Source of the DNA: an uncultured Clostridia bacterium
GTDB taxonomy: Bacteria > Bacillota > Clostridia > TANB77 > CAG-508
NCBI GenBank assembly: GCA_948676835.1
Contig: CAPOZU010000012.1
Location: 1 to 64,000, forward strand
DNA length: 64,000 nt
Direction: 5' to 3'
Part shown: positions 1 through 8,144 of the stretch, piece after piece
Layout of the letters: the number at the start of each line of letters is the position of its first letter
Numbering within the stretch: the first letter of the stretch is position 1
Notes under the pieces: model-generated
The model's input: only the letters and a program-made list of their open reading frames with translations
What the model was told of the DNA's origin: nothing
The model's database searches: none
Made by a program: the position numbers and the translations under genes

Positions 1-132
1 ATCAAAGAAGTTAGATAGATGCTATTTTTTTATAAAAAACTGGAGTTTTTTGCCACCCCAACTAAAATTATAGAACCCATATTTTAATAAATATGAAATT
101 ATAAGTAGATTCGCTGTAAGGTCGTTTTGTCG

Positions 133-164
133 TTTTTAGGACGTGGATCGACGACTCCTAAAAA
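133..164. terminator. Hairpin in the 5' intergenic stretch
   Basis: A perfect 9-bp inverted repeat (TTTTTAGGA at 133-141, TCCTAAAAA at 156-164) with a 14-nt loop. It could be the terminator of a gene to the left of the window. I see no coding region in 1-304; the rest is plain AT-rich sequence with a tandem GTCGTTTT at about 121-137. Confidence 0.35.
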
Positions 165-304
165 ATATTTCTATATAAATAATTTTTATAACAAATATTG
201 AAAAAATATATAGTATTATGATATTCTACTTTATATAAATAATAATTTGAAAGTTCGAAACCTACTAGCAAGAAAAATTGTATTATATATAGAGGTGATA
301 TTAT

Positions 305-1324
305 ATGAAAAAGAAAATATGTATTATTTTAGTGATAATTTTAATAGCAATTATAATTGTGGGAATTATAACTAATTATGCTGATAGTGGAAGAGTAACA
401 ACAGGACATGAGCCAAAATATTGTATTAAAGTGATTAGTAATGATGGAAGTAAAGTAACTTATTATGGATTAGGTTATAAAGTTATTAGATATGTCGAAG
501 TTTCTCCAAATGAACCTTATGAAAGCAATAAAGGTGCTAAAATGGGAAGCTGGTTTATGAAATATGATTTACCTGAAGAAGTGATTATTAATATTGAATA
601 TGAAGGACAAACAATTTCTATAACTGATACAAAGGAAGTAGAAACTATTAAAAATATATTGCTAAATTCTAAATATAATGGTGAAATTTGTAATGGAATA
701 AATACTTATAAAATAACGATAAACAGTGATGTTTATTATATTAAGGAAGATTGTAAAGAAATACAAAAAGGAGATAAACAAGCAACAATATCAATAATGG
801 ATTTAGATACAATTAATAATATTATTTCTAATAAAATAGATAACACTCAAAATAAGGAGGAATATTTCTTTTATGGAAAAGTAATTGAATCAACTGATAG
901 TTGTATTATAGTTGAACCAAATGAAGGAGAAGAAATAAGAAAATCAGCAGAAAACTTTGAAATACTTTTCTATGATAAACAGCCACAATCAGAAATTAAA
1001 GCATATAAAATTATAGATGAAAACGAATCAGATAAATACAGTTATGATGTTTATGTATATGATGGGAATGTAAATATTAGGATTGATAGTAAAGATTATT
1101 CCTTGAAAGAAGCTTTGTTAGAAAACAAGATAACAATGGAAGAAATTATTGCCAAAGCAAATCAAGATGAAAAAGATAAAAAAATTAATATAGTAGTGTA
1201 TAAAGATGGTGGAACTACAGAATATCATTATGAAAATTATACAATAATAAAATGTCATAGCTTAGAGGGAAATAGAGACGTATATATTGGAAATAAAGAT
1301 TTAAAATTAAGCGATATTATATAA
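305..1324 (+). CDS. Membrane-anchored hypothetical protein, 339 aa
   Basis: I do not recognise the family. The N-terminus is a short basic stretch (MKKK) followed by one strongly hydrophobic segment at about residues 5-24, so the protein is probably anchored in the membrane with the remaining 310 residues outside the cell. There is no lipobox cysteine after the segment. The exported part is rich in Ile, Lys, Glu and Asn and looks like mixed beta structure with no obvious catalytic motif. The ATG is preceded by AGAGGTGATATT, an adequate ribosome site. The next gene follows after 20 bp, so the two are probably co-transcribed. No function is proposed. Confidence 0.6.
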   Translation: MKKKICIILVIILIAIIIVGIITNYADSGRVTTGHEPKYCIKVISNDGSKVTYYGLGYKVIRYVEVSPNEPYESNKGAKMGSWFMKYDLPEEVIINIEYEGQTISITDTKEVETIKNILLNSKYNGEICNGINTYKITINSDVYYIKEDCKEIQKGDKQATISIMDLDTINNIISNKIDNTQNKEEYFFYGKVIESTDSCIIVEPNEGEEIRKSAENFEILFYDKQPQSEIKAYKIIDENESDKYSYDVYVYDGNVNIRIDSKDYSLKEALLENKITMEEIIAKANQDEKDKKINIVVYKDGGTTEYHYENYTIIKCHSLEGNRDVYIGNKDLKLSDII

Positions 1325-1344
1325 AAATAGAAAAGAGGTATATT

Positions 1345-1713
1345 ATGGGATCATATATTGAAACAAACGATACTTTACAAATAACAAGAGAGCAAGGTTT
1401 TCCAGAAGAATTAAATTATGAGAAACACAAATTAAAACCATATAAAGCGGAAGATTTTAAAGATAAAATATTTGAATTTAAAGATAAACCTAATATTAGA
1501 GTATATCATAGACCACCAGTTAGAAACTTTTTAGCTCAAAATATAGATGGTAAATGGTTATATTGGGGATTAATTCATATGCTAGAAATACATCATGATT
1601 ATATAAAAAACACAACTTCTGGAAAGTACAAAATTATATATATAAATACTCCTGAAGAAATGAAACATGCACATAATATTATAGATAGAAATGAAAATAC
1701 AAAGTATATTTAA
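1345..1713 (+). CDS. Small hypothetical protein, 122 aa
   Basis: Soluble 122-residue protein, no signal peptide or membrane segment. It contains a run rich in aromatics and His (around residues 54-90, with RVYHRPPVR and IHMLEIHHDY) but I recognise no catalytic signature. A clear AAAAGAGG ribosome site precedes the ATG, and the gene lies 20 bp after the membrane protein and 20 bp before the Nudix gene, so the three look like one operon. Function unknown. Confidence 0.6.
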   Translation: MGSYIETNDTLQITREQGFPEELNYEKHKLKPYKAEDFKDKIFEFKDKPNIRVYHRPPVRNFLAQNIDGKWLYWGLIHMLEIHHDYIKNTTSGKYKIIYINTPEEMKHAHNIIDRNENTKYI

Positions 1714-1733
1714 TAAATATGAGGAGAATATAG

Positions 1734-2288
1734 ATGGAAGAATTTTTTGATGTTTTAAATGAAAAAGGAAATTTTACAGGAAAATCTGAAAGTAGGCAAA
1801 AATGTCACAAAGAAGGATTATGGCATAAGGCAGTTGTTGTTTTTATAATTAATTCTAAAAATCAAGTTCTATTACAAAGAAGAAGTCCAAATAAAAGAAT
1901 GTGGCCTAATATGTGGGATGTGACAGCAGGTGGACATGTACTTGCAGGAGAATTTGGCTTTGAAGCAATTATAAGAGAAGCAAAAGAAGAATTAGGAATT
2001 GATCTTCATAAAAACGAGATGACTTTTCTAGGTTCTTCTATTTCAACTAATAATAAAGGAGATATAGTAAATAAACATTTTAATGAATACTATATAGTAA
2101 ATAAGGATTTAGATGAAACATGCTTAACTTTGCAAAAGGAAGAAGTTTCAGAAGTAAAATGGATAAATAAAAATGATATTATTGAGAAAATAAAAAATAA
2201 TTATTATGGAATAACAGATAAAGAAGGATGCTGGGAATATCTAATTAAATATTATGAATGGAAAGAAAAGCAAAATAATTCTAAATAA
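1734..2288 (+). CDS. Nudix hydrolase (isopentenyl-diphosphate isomerase-like)
   Basis: A 184-aa Nudix protein. The canonical Nudix box (G-x5-E-x7-R-E-x2-E-E-L-G-I) is complete and starts at the Gly of GGHVLAGE around residue 67, so Mg-dependent hydrolysis of a nucleoside-diphosphate-linked substrate is expected. The N-terminal layout (FDVLNEKGN, then a WHKAVVVFII strand and LLQRRS) matches the Nudix/IPP-isomerase-like subgroup often annotated as YfcD, whose substrate is not settled. Seen: box and fold order. Known: Nudix chemistry. Inferred: a housecleaning role. It is the last gene of the 305-2288 group; a promoter for the next gene starts at its stop codon. Confidence 0.85.
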   Translation: MEEFFDVLNEKGNFTGKSESRQKCHKEGLWHKAVVVFIINSKNQVLLQRRSPNKRMWPNMWDVTAGGHVLAGEFGFEAIIREAKEELGIDLHKNEMTFLGSSISTNNKGDIVNKHFNEYYIVNKDLDETCLTLQKEEVSEVKWINKNDIIEKIKNNYYGITDKEGCWEYLIKYYEWKEKQNNSK

Positions 2289-2289
2289 T

Positions 2290-2318
2290 TTGAAATTAAC
2301 ATAAAAATATGTTATAAT
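2290..2318 (+). promoter_or_regulatory. Sigma-A type promoter for the 2405 gene
   Basis: TTGAAA at 2290-2295, a 17-bp spacer, and a perfect TATAAT at 2313-2318. It lies 86 bp upstream of the next ATG and overlaps the end of the Nudix gene, making the 2405 gene an independent unit. Confidence 0.6.
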
Positions 2319-2404
2319 GCCATTGTTGTAAATCAAAATTAGAAGCTTATATAAAAATTGTGAGTAAGAAACCTTCAAAATAATTTTAGGGGGAATATTT
2401 TAAT

Positions 2405-3040
2405 ATGAAGATTACTACAGTGGAAAGGATTTTTTACGATTATCATTTGCCGAATCGGCTTTTGAGAGCAATAAGAGAAAAGGGATACTATTTTAACTCA
2501 GAAGGAGTATACTGCTCAGATTCTCTAAAAAATCTCTATAATAGAGGAATGAGAGGAATTATACAAACATATGATGATAAATATAGAGCATATAGTACTT
2601 ACAAACCAGAGTTTAATAATGTATCTCAAAGAATTGTATCAAGAGCAATTACAACCTTAGAAGAAGGCGATACGATTTCAAAGTTTTTTGAATACCTCGA
2701 AACTTTAGAACCTAAGCCTAGGCAAGAATTACCCACAGGACTTGACAGATTTATTACTAGAATTTGTCCTATCAGAATCCAAAGAGAATATGGCAATAAG
2801 AATACAAAAACATTTGATTTTATCTATGTAGATGTGTGTATTATTAGTGAATGGGAAACTGATAGAAAGCAGTACATAAAAGAAAATATGCCGGAGATAA
2901 AAAAACGTGTTGTTACCAAAATCGAAGAATCAAAGCAATTCAAGAGGTATGGTATACCAATCAACTTCTTAAAACTCACGAGTATCACTCTTACAAGAGA
3001 TGATGTTCTGCACTTCATATTTGAATTAAAAATTAAATAA
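2405..3040 (+). CDS. Hypothetical protein, 211 aa, composition unlike neighbours
   Basis: Soluble 211-residue protein with no motif I recognise. It has a basic N-terminal half (many Arg, Tyr) and a C-terminal half with alternating hydrophobic residues. Codon use differs from the flanking genes: more CGN, CTC and GCN codons and an in-frame CGG (codon 18), which the native genes here avoid. It has its own promoter (2290-2318), a strong GGGGGAA ribosome site and its own terminator, so it looks like a single-gene acquisition. Function unknown; I cannot exclude a phage or plasmid origin. Confidence 0.6.
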   Translation: MKITTVERIFYDYHLPNRLLRAIREKGYYFNSEGVYCSDSLKNLYNRGMRGIIQTYDDKYRAYSTYKPEFNNVSQRIVSRAITTLEEGDTISKFFEYLETLEPKPRQELPTGLDRFITRICPIRIQREYGNKNTKTFDFIYVDVCIISEWETDRKQYIKENMPEIKKRVVTKIEESKQFKRYGIPINFLKLTSITLTRDDVLHFIFELKIK

Positions 3041-3048
3041 AGTTTAAG

Positions 3049-3090
3049 TGTAGCAGATGGGGTTTGATATTCCATCTGTTACATGTTTTA
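3049..3090 (+). terminator. Hairpin terminator after the 2405 gene
   Basis: An 11-bp stem (TAGCAGATGG arm near 3051, CCATCTGTTA arm near 3072) with a short loop, followed by a weak T-rich run (TGTTTTAAT). Placed immediately after the stop codon. Confidence 0.55.
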
Positions 3091-3112
3091 ATAAATATAA
3101 AGGAGAAAACTA

Positions 3113-3718
3113 ATGTCAAAGAAAATATGGAAATCAGGTACTTTTATTTATCCAATACCAGCTGTACTTGTTAGTTGTGGTAATATGGAGAAATCAAATA
3201 TAATAACTGTTGCTTGGACAGGTATTATAAATACAAATCCAGCAAGAGTGTATATATCTGTAAGGCCTGAAAGATATTCTTATAATTTAATAAAAGAATC
3301 TGGAGAATTTGTTATAAATTTAACAACAGAAAAACTTGCTTATGCAACAGATTGGTGTGGAGTGAGAAGTGGGGCAAAATATGATAAATTTAAAGAAATG
3401 AATTTAACTAAAGAAAAAGCAGAATTTGTGAGTGCTCCACTAATAAAAGAAAGTCCTGTTTCAGTTGAATGTAAAGTTGTTGAAGAAAAGAATTATGGTA
3501 GTCATACAATGTTTATTGCAGAGGTTTTATCAATAGATGCAGATGAAAAATATATGGATGAAAAAGGTTCTTTTGATATATCTAAATGCAATTTAATAGC
3601 ATATGCTAATGGGGGATATTATCAATTAGGAAAGAAAATTGGAAAATTTGGATATTCAGTAGAAAAGAAAACTAATAAAGGAAATAGAAAAAACAAATAT
3701 AATAAAAGGCAAAAGTAG
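3113..3718 (+). CDS. Flavin reductase-like FMN-binding protein
   Basis: A 201-aa member of the flavin reductase/flavoredoxin family with the split-barrel FMN-binding fold. Diagnostic parts are the N-terminal YPIPAVLVSCG strand-turn, NIITVAWTGIINTNPARVYISVRPERYSYNL-type region around residues 29-60 (ribityl/phosphate contacts), and GEFVINL. Members reduce FMN with NAD(P)H or act as small electron carriers in anaerobes; which of these applies cannot be read from the sequence. The last 20 residues are a Lys/Asn-rich basic tail. The gene has an AAAGGAG ribosome site and stands alone. Confidence 0.85.
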   Translation: MSKKIWKSGTFIYPIPAVLVSCGNMEKSNIITVAWTGIINTNPARVYISVRPERYSYNLIKESGEFVINLTTEKLAYATDWCGVRSGAKYDKFKEMNLTKEKAEFVSAPLIKESPVSVECKVVEEKNYGSHTMFIAEVLSIDADEKYMDEKGSFDISKCNLIAYANGGYYQLGKKIGKFGYSVEKKTNKGNRKNKYNKRQK

Positions 3719-3759
3719 AATATATTAAATAAGAAGATATAGTTTAACTTGATAACAAA

Positions 3760-3788
3760 TTGACATAATATAACAAAAATGCTATAAT
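3760..3788 (+). promoter_or_regulatory. Consensus sigma-A promoter
   Basis: Perfect TTGACA (3760-3765), a 17-bp spacer and perfect TATAAT (3783-3788), 86 bp before the ATG of the small membrane protein at 3874. One of the strongest promoters in the window. Confidence 0.8.
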
Positions 3789-3873
3789 TAATTAATGTTT
3801 ATCCAAGAATCAGGATATAAAACATGATTCAATTGTTACTCGTCAAAATAAGTTTATAATGGAGGATCGGAGA

Positions 3874-4200
3874 ATGACAATTTATCAAATGGTAGCTATT
3901 GGGATTTCTGTGCTGGCCATCGTGATAGGAGGATATGCGATAGTTCGCAACTACGCAATTGATTCCATGGGCGAGCTTCGGTACATGCTAAAGTGTGCAA
4001 AAGAACGGCGGAAGTATGTCACTAAAGGTAACGAGGAATTGCTAATGATTTGCGATGCGGAGATTAAGTCTTTAGAAGACAGGCTCGCAAATCACTGGGG
4101 AAACAAGCTGGCTGCCAAGCACAGGAGTGTATTCGATATCATTCCAACCCCTGACGAGGATCCTGATGGTAGATTACTCAAAAGGATTTTGAAAGGGTAA
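3874..4200 (+). CDS. Small membrane-anchored protein of foreign composition
   Basis: 108-aa protein with one N-terminal membrane helix (about residues 5-24) and a charged helical cytoplasmic part ending in a Pro/Asp-rich tail. I chose the ATG at 3874 because GGAGG at 3861-3865 sits 8 nt upstream; the in-frame ATG at 3859 overlaps that ribosome site. GC content is clearly higher than in the neighbours, with CGG, GCC and CTG codons. It sits between its own consensus promoter and a strong terminator, so it is an isolated unit, probably acquired. Function unknown. Confidence 0.6.
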   Translation: MTIYQMVAIGISVLAIVIGGYAIVRNYAIDSMGELRYMLKCAKERRKYVTKGNEELLMICDAEIKSLEDRLANHWGNKLAAKHRSVFDIIPTPDEDPDGRLLKRILKG

Positions 4201-4228
4201 AGAAAACTATTAGAAATTGAATAACGAA

Positions 4229-4269
4229 AGCAAAGTATGGGAGTATAAAAAACTTCCATATTTTGCTTT
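4229..4269 (+). terminator. Rho-independent terminator
   Basis: Long stem of about 15 bp (AGCAAAGTATGGGAG against CTTCCATATTTTGCT) with a short A-rich loop, followed by TTTAAAACTTT. It ends the small-protein unit ahead of the ribosomal cluster. Confidence 0.8.
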
Positions 4270-4298
4270 AAAACTTTAATAAAAATGTAATAAAACAG

Positions 4299-4327
4299 TT
4301 GACATTCTATGGCTTTTGTGATAAATT
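4299..4327 (+). promoter_or_regulatory. Promoter of the rpmG-secE-nusG cluster
   Basis: TTGACA at 4299-4304, a 17-bp spacer and TAAATT at 4322-4327 with an extended -10 TGN. It lies about 100 bp upstream of rpmG. Confidence 0.6.
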
Positions 4328-4428
4328 ATATAAGCATGTATTTAGAAAATACATGCAATCACATCGTTAAAATATAAAATATAAAAAAATTTAGGCTTCA
4401 TTTATAAGCAAAACGGAGGTGTAAAGAA

Positions 4429-4593
4429 ATGGCAGCAAAAGGTCCAAGAGAAAATATTATTCTAGAATGTACAGAATGTAAAAGAAGAAACTATATGACA
4501 TCAAAAAATAAAAGAAATAATACTGAAAGACTTGAAGTAGTTAAATATTGCAAATTCTGCAAAAAACGTACAACTCATAAAGAAACAAAATAA
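4429..4593 (+). CDS. rpmG: Ribosomal protein bL33
   Basis: 54-aa 50S subunit protein bL33 (MAAKGPRENI...). It carries two zinc-ribbon knuckles, CTEC near residues 13-16 and CKFC near residues 41-44, so this is the zinc-binding (C+) form. An ACGGAGGTG ribosome site lies 10 nt before the ATG. It is followed by secE and nusG, the usual arrangement in Gram-positive genomes. Confidence 0.95.
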   Translation: MAAKGPRENIILECTECKRRNYMTSKNKRNNTERLEVVKYCKFCKKRTTHKETK

Positions 4594-4620
4594 GATAAAA
4601 CCTTATTAGGAGGAGTTAAT

Positions 4621-5031
4621 ATGGCTAAAGAAGCAAAAAAAGAGAATAAAAAAGAAAAAAAAGATAGTAAGAAATTTTTCAAAGAGTTTAAAGCAGAATT
4701 AAAAAGAGTTAGTTGGCCTACAAGAAAACAATTAGTAAACAATACTATAGCAGTTCTTTCTATAGTTATAGTAATTGCTGTAATTGTATTTGTTCTTGAT
4801 TTAGTATTTGAGAATGCAAATAAGTTTGGTGTAGAAAAACTAAAAGCCATAGTTACATCTAGCTCAAGTGAAGAAAACAATTCAGATGAACTTCAAAATA
4901 TAGATACTACTAATACAGCTGGAACTGAAGAAGAATCTACTGAAAATCAAACACCATCAGAAAATACAGTTGAACAAAATACTGTAGAAAATTCTGATGA
5001 AAATGTAAGTTCTGTAGAAGAAAATAATTAG
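4621..5031 (+). CDS. secE: Preprotein translocase subunit SecE with long acidic tail
   Basis: SecE, the small essential subunit clamping SecY in the translocon. Residues 1-35 are a Lys/Glu-rich amphipathic stretch, ELKRVSWPTRKQ is the conserved SecE signature (about residues 25-36), and one membrane helix follows (about 42-64). The typical protein ends soon after this helix, at 60-75 residues. Here a further 60 residues rich in Asn, Glu, Ser and Thr follow, without hydrophobic segments, so they must project from the membrane. The AGGAGG ribosome site is excellent. Confidence 0.95.
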   Translation: MAKEAKKENKKEKKDSKKFFKEFKAELKRVSWPTRKQLVNNTIAVLSIVIVIAVIVFVLDLVFENANKFGVEKLKAIVTSSSSEENNSDELQNIDTTNTAGTEEESTENQTPSENTVEQNTVENSDENVSSVEENN

Positions 5032-5074
5032 TAACGAGAATGCTAATAAACGAAATATAAAGGGAGGCTAAAAT

Positions 5075-5611
5075 ATGTCTCAAGAAGAGAATAAATTAGA
5101 GCCAAAGTGGTATGTTGTTCATACATATTCTGGTTATGAAAATAAAGTAAAAACAGACTTAGAAAAAACAATTAGAAATAGAGAATTAGAAGATTTCTTT
5201 TTCAACATAGTTGTTCCTATGGAAGAACAAGTTGAAATTAAAGATGGAAAAAGAAAAACTAACTTGAAGAAAGTTTTCCCAGGTTATGTTCTAGTAAAAA
5301 TGATTGTAACAGAAGAATCTTGGTATATTGTAAGAAATACTAGAGGTGTTACAGGATTTGTTGGTTCTGGAACAGATCCTATTCCATTAACTGATAGCGA
5401 AATAAGAAATATGGGATTTGATGAAGTTCCAGTAAATATTGATTATGGAGTAAACGACAACGTACAAGTTGTTAATGGTCCATTAGAAGGATTTGTTGGA
5501 ACTGTTCAAGAAATAAATAAAGAAAAACAAAAAGTAAAAGTTCTAGTTTCTATGTTTGGAAGAGAAACTCCAGTAGAATTAGAATTTTCTCAAGTTCAAA
5601 AAGTTAATTAG
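5075..5611 (+). CDS. nusG: Transcription termination/antitermination factor NusG
   Basis: 178-aa NusG. The N-terminal NGN domain opens with PKWYVVHTYSGYENKVK and includes FPGYVLVKM and the VRNTRGVTGFVG segment that contacts RNA polymerase. The C-terminal KOW domain (about residues 125-178) includes GPLEGFVGTVQEIN. It couples RNA polymerase to Rho or ribosomes and controls pausing. It sits between secE and rplK as in most Bacillota. Confidence 0.97.
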   Translation: MSQEENKLEPKWYVVHTYSGYENKVKTDLEKTIRNRELEDFFFNIVVPMEEQVEIKDGKRKTNLKKVFPGYVLVKMIVTEESWYIVRNTRGVTGFVGSGTDPIPLTDSEIRNMGFDEVPVNIDYGVNDNVQVVNGPLEGFVGTVQEINKEKQKVKVLVSMFGRETPVELEFSQVQKVN

Positions 5612-5630
5612 AAGGAGGTGCTAAAACAAA

Positions 5631-6059
5631 ATGGCAGAGAAAGAAGTTGTAAATGTTATTAAATTACAAATAGAAGCAGGTAAAGCTACACCAGCTCCAC
5701 CAGTAGGTCCAGCTTTAGGTTCAAGTGGTGTTAATATCATGCAATTCGTTAAAGAATTCAATGATAGAACAGCTAACCAACCAGGAATGATAATACCAGT
5801 TGTTATTTCTGTATACAAAGATAAATCATTCACATTTGTTACTAAAGTTCCACCAGTAGCTGTTCTTATAAAGAAAGCTCTAGGAATCAAAAGTGGTTCA
5901 GGAAAACCTAACAAAGATAAAGTTGCAAAAATAACTAAAGATCAAGTTAGAGCAATAGCTGAACAAAAAATGGAAGATTTAAACGCTGCATCTGTAGAAG
6001 CTGCAATGAGCATGGTTGCTGGAACAGCTAGATCTATGGGTGTTGTAGTTGTAGACTAG
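5631..6059 (+). CDS. rplK: Ribosomal protein uL11
   Basis: 142-aa uL11, which folds the GTPase-associated 23S rRNA region and is needed for the stringent response. The proline-rich N-terminal domain (KATPAPPVGPALGSSGVN) and the C-terminal RNA-binding domain with KSGSGKPNKDKVAKIT are both present. GAAGGAGGTG precedes the ATG, and it is 20 bp after nusG. Confidence 0.97.
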   Translation: MAEKEVVNVIKLQIEAGKATPAPPVGPALGSSGVNIMQFVKEFNDRTANQPGMIIPVVISVYKDKSFTFVTKVPPVAVLIKKALGIKSGSGKPNKDKVAKITKDQVRAIAEQKMEDLNAASVEAAMSMVAGTARSMGVVVVD

Positions 6060-6139
6060 TTTATAAAATTTTATTTTATAATATATTAAATTTGGGAGAA
6101 TAAATTATTTTTATTCGTTAGTACCACGGGAGGAAAGAA

Positions 6140-6823
6140 ATGAAAAAAGGAAAAAGATATCAAGAGGCTGCTAAATTAGTAGACAGCTCAAAGATGTATG
6201 AAGCTAAAGAAGCTTTAGAAATTATTGAAAAAATGCCAAAGCCAAAATTTGATGAAACAGTTGAATTACATGTTAAATTAGGTGTTGATTCTAAACATGC
6301 TGATCAACAAGTTAGAGGTACAGTTGTATTACCTCATGGTACAGGTAAATCATTAAGAGTTTTAGTATTTGCAAAAGGAGATAAAGCTAAAGAAGCTGAA
6401 GCTGCTGGAGCAGATTTCGTAGGAGCTGAAGAATTAGTTCCAAAAATCGAAAAAGAAAACTGGTTTGAATATGATGTTATCGTAGCTACACCAGATATGA
6501 TGGGTGTAATAGGAAGACTTGGTAAAGTATTAGGACCAAAAGGATTAATGCCAAACCCTAAATCAGGAACAGTAACAATGGATGTTACAAAAGCTATTTC
6601 TGAAATCAAATCAGGTAAAGTTGAATACAGACTAGATAAAACAAATATCATCCATTTAGGAATTGGTAAAGTTTCATTTGGTGCTGAAAAATTAGCTGAA
6701 AACTATCAAACAATTATTGATGCAATAATCAAAGCTAAACCAGCTGCTGCTAAAGGACAATATGTAAAAAGTGTTTATTTAACAACAACAATGGGACCTA
6801 GCGTTTACATCAATCAAAAATAA
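6140..6823 (+). CDS. rplA: Ribosomal protein uL1
   Basis: 227-aa uL1 of the ribosomal stalk. Recognisable elements are the N-terminal KRYQEAAKLVD, HGTGKS in domain I, the P-D-M-M-G and KVLGPKGLMPNPKSGTV signature around residues 114-146, and the C-terminal TMGPSVYIN. An 80-bp gap separates it from rplK; it contains a GGGAGG ribosome site but no leader structure I could support. Confidence 0.97.
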   Translation: MKKGKRYQEAAKLVDSSKMYEAKEALEIIEKMPKPKFDETVELHVKLGVDSKHADQQVRGTVVLPHGTGKSLRVLVFAKGDKAKEAEAAGADFVGAEELVPKIEKENWFEYDVIVATPDMMGVIGRLGKVLGPKGLMPNPKSGTVTMDVTKAISEIKSGKVEYRLDKTNIIHLGIGKVSFGAEKLAENYQTIIDAIIKAKPAAAKGQYVKSVYLTTTMGPSVYINQK

Positions 6824-6850
6824 TTAAGAAGTTTAAATTTTAATAATATA

Positions 6851-6960
6851 GATACCTAAGACAGTAGGTGTAAAAGTAAATCCTACCGAGGCAAATTTAA
6901 GAACGGTTATAAGTCTCTTTGATTACCTGCGTAATTTAGGTATCAAAGAGACTTTTTATT
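6851..6960 (+). promoter_or_regulatory. Ribosomal protein L10 leader with attenuator
   Basis: This is the L10 leader that lets the L10(L12)4 complex repress rplJ-rplL. The conserved parts are ACCTAAGACAGTAGGTG near 6854-6870, paired with TCCTACCGAGG near 6881-6891, and then a strong intrinsic terminator (AGTCTCTTTGAT near 6912 against ATCAAAGAGACT near 6942, followed by TTTTTATTT). The mechanism is known for Bacillota; the assignment here rests on sequence and position. Confidence 0.85.
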
Positions 6961-7004
6961 TAAGTAAATTAAAATTATATATATAAAGTGGAGGTGAAAT
7001 TAAA

Positions 7005-7508
7005 TTGGCTAGTGAAAAAATAATCAAAGCAAAAGAAGAGGAAGTAAAAAAATTAGCTGAAAAAATGAAAGATGCTAGTTTAGTCCTTTTAGTAGACTAT
7101 AGAGGAATTAACGTAGCTGATGATACTGTTTTAAGAAAAAGTGTTAGAGAAATTGGTGCAGAATATTCTGTAATCAAAAATAACATTACAAGAAGAGCCT
7201 TAAAAGAATGTGGAATCGAATCAATGGACGAAGCATTAGAAGGACCAACAGCAGTTATTATAGCTCAAGAAGAATACTTACCAGCTTTAAAAGCAATTTA
7301 CAAATTTGCTAAAGCAAATGATTACTACACAATCAAAGGTGGAGTATTAGAAGGAAAAGCTTCTACAGTAGAAGAATTAACAACTCTTGCACAATTACCA
7401 TCAAGAGAAGAACTTATTGCAAAATTGGCTGGATGTTTACTTGCAAATGTTTCAAAACTTGCTGCTACACTTGATGCAGTTAGAGTTAAAAAAGAATCAG
7501 AAGAATAA
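7005..7508 (+). CDS. rplJ: Ribosomal protein uL10
   Basis: 167-aa uL10, base of the L7/L12 stalk. It begins with TTG at 7005, preceded by GTGGAGGTG at a good distance. DYRGINVADDTVLRK and EYSVIKNNITRRAL are typical of the rRNA-binding domain, and the C-terminal helix that binds L7/L12 dimers ends in VRVKKESEE. Its expression is probably attenuated by the leader directly upstream. Confidence 0.97.
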   Translation: MASEKIIKAKEEEVKKLAEKMKDASLVLLVDYRGINVADDTVLRKSVREIGAEYSVIKNNITRRALKECGIESMDEALEGPTAVIIAQEEYLPALKAIYKFAKANDYYTIKGGVLEGKASTVEELTTLAQLPSREELIAKLAGCLLANVSKLAATLDAVRVKKESEE

Positions 7509-7616
7509 TCTTTTGATAAATAAAATTTTAAAGTAAGTAAAAACTTACAAATTCACTTAAAAAATATGATAGTAGAATCTATCGAAATAAATAAAAATAT
7601 ATAGGAGGATTTAAAA

Positions 7617-7985
7617 ATGAGTGAAAAAACAGATAAAATGTTAGAAGAAATCGATAGCTTAACAGTAGTTGAATTATCAGAATTAGTAAAAGGAATTGAA
7701 GAAAAATACGGAGTAACTGCAGCAGCAGTTGCAGCACCTGCAGCAGGAGCTGGAGCAGAAGCAGCAGCTGAAAAATCAGACTTTGATGTTGTTTTAACAG
7801 AAGCTGGTGGAAACAAAATAGCTGTTATCAAAGTAGTTAGAGAAGTTACAGGATTAGGATTAAAAGAAGCTAAAGAATTAGTTGATGGAGCTCCTAAAAC
7901 AATTAAAGAAGCAGTAGCTAAAGAAGAAGCAGAAGCTATGAAAGCAAAATTCGTAGAAGCTGGAGCTACAGTTGAATTAAAATAG
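7617..7985 (+). CDS. rplL: Ribosomal protein bL12 (L7/L12)
   Basis: 122-aa bL12. The N-terminal dimerisation domain is followed by an Ala/Gly hinge (AAAVAAPAAGAGAEAAA, about residues 36-52) and the factor-binding C-terminal domain with KIAVIKVVREVTGLGLKEAK and VDGAPKTIKE. AGGAGG precedes the ATG. A terminator follows at once; rpoB, the usual next gene, is not in this window. Confidence 0.97.
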   Translation: MSEKTDKMLEEIDSLTVVELSELVKGIEEKYGVTAAAVAAPAAGAGAEAAAEKSDFDVVLTEAGGNKIAVIKVVREVTGLGLKEAKELVDGAPKTIKEAVAKEEAEAMKAKFVEAGATVELK

Positions 7986-8011
7986 TTTAATTTCACGAAT
8001 ATATAATTTAA

Positions 8012-8046
8012 AGAGAACTTTACTTTTGGTAAAGTTCTTTTTTTAT
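8012..8046 (+). terminator. Terminator of the rplJ-rplL unit
   Basis: Perfect stem AGAACTTTAC / GTAAAGTTCT around a 5-nt loop, followed by a run of eight T (TTTTTTTTA). Confidence 0.9.
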
Positions 8047-8090
8047 ATTGATAAAAAAAAAATTATATGATATATTTTTTAAAGGAAAAG

Positions 8091-8117
8091 AAGTTTATAA
8101 TTGTATATTATAAACTT
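8091..8117. repeat. 11-bp inverted repeat upstream of the 8145 gene
   Basis: AAGTTTATAAT (8091-8101) and its exact complement ATTATAAACTT (8107-8117) with a 5-nt loop, 28 bp before the next ATG. It may be an operator or a weak second terminator; the sequence does not decide. Confidence 0.45.
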
Positions 8118-8144
8118 TTATAAAAAATAAAGAGTGTAAATAAG

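Noticed and set aside
6060..6139. L1 autoregulatory leader between rplK and rplA
   Set aside because: No pairing of the kind known for L1 sites can be shown in the 80-bp gap.
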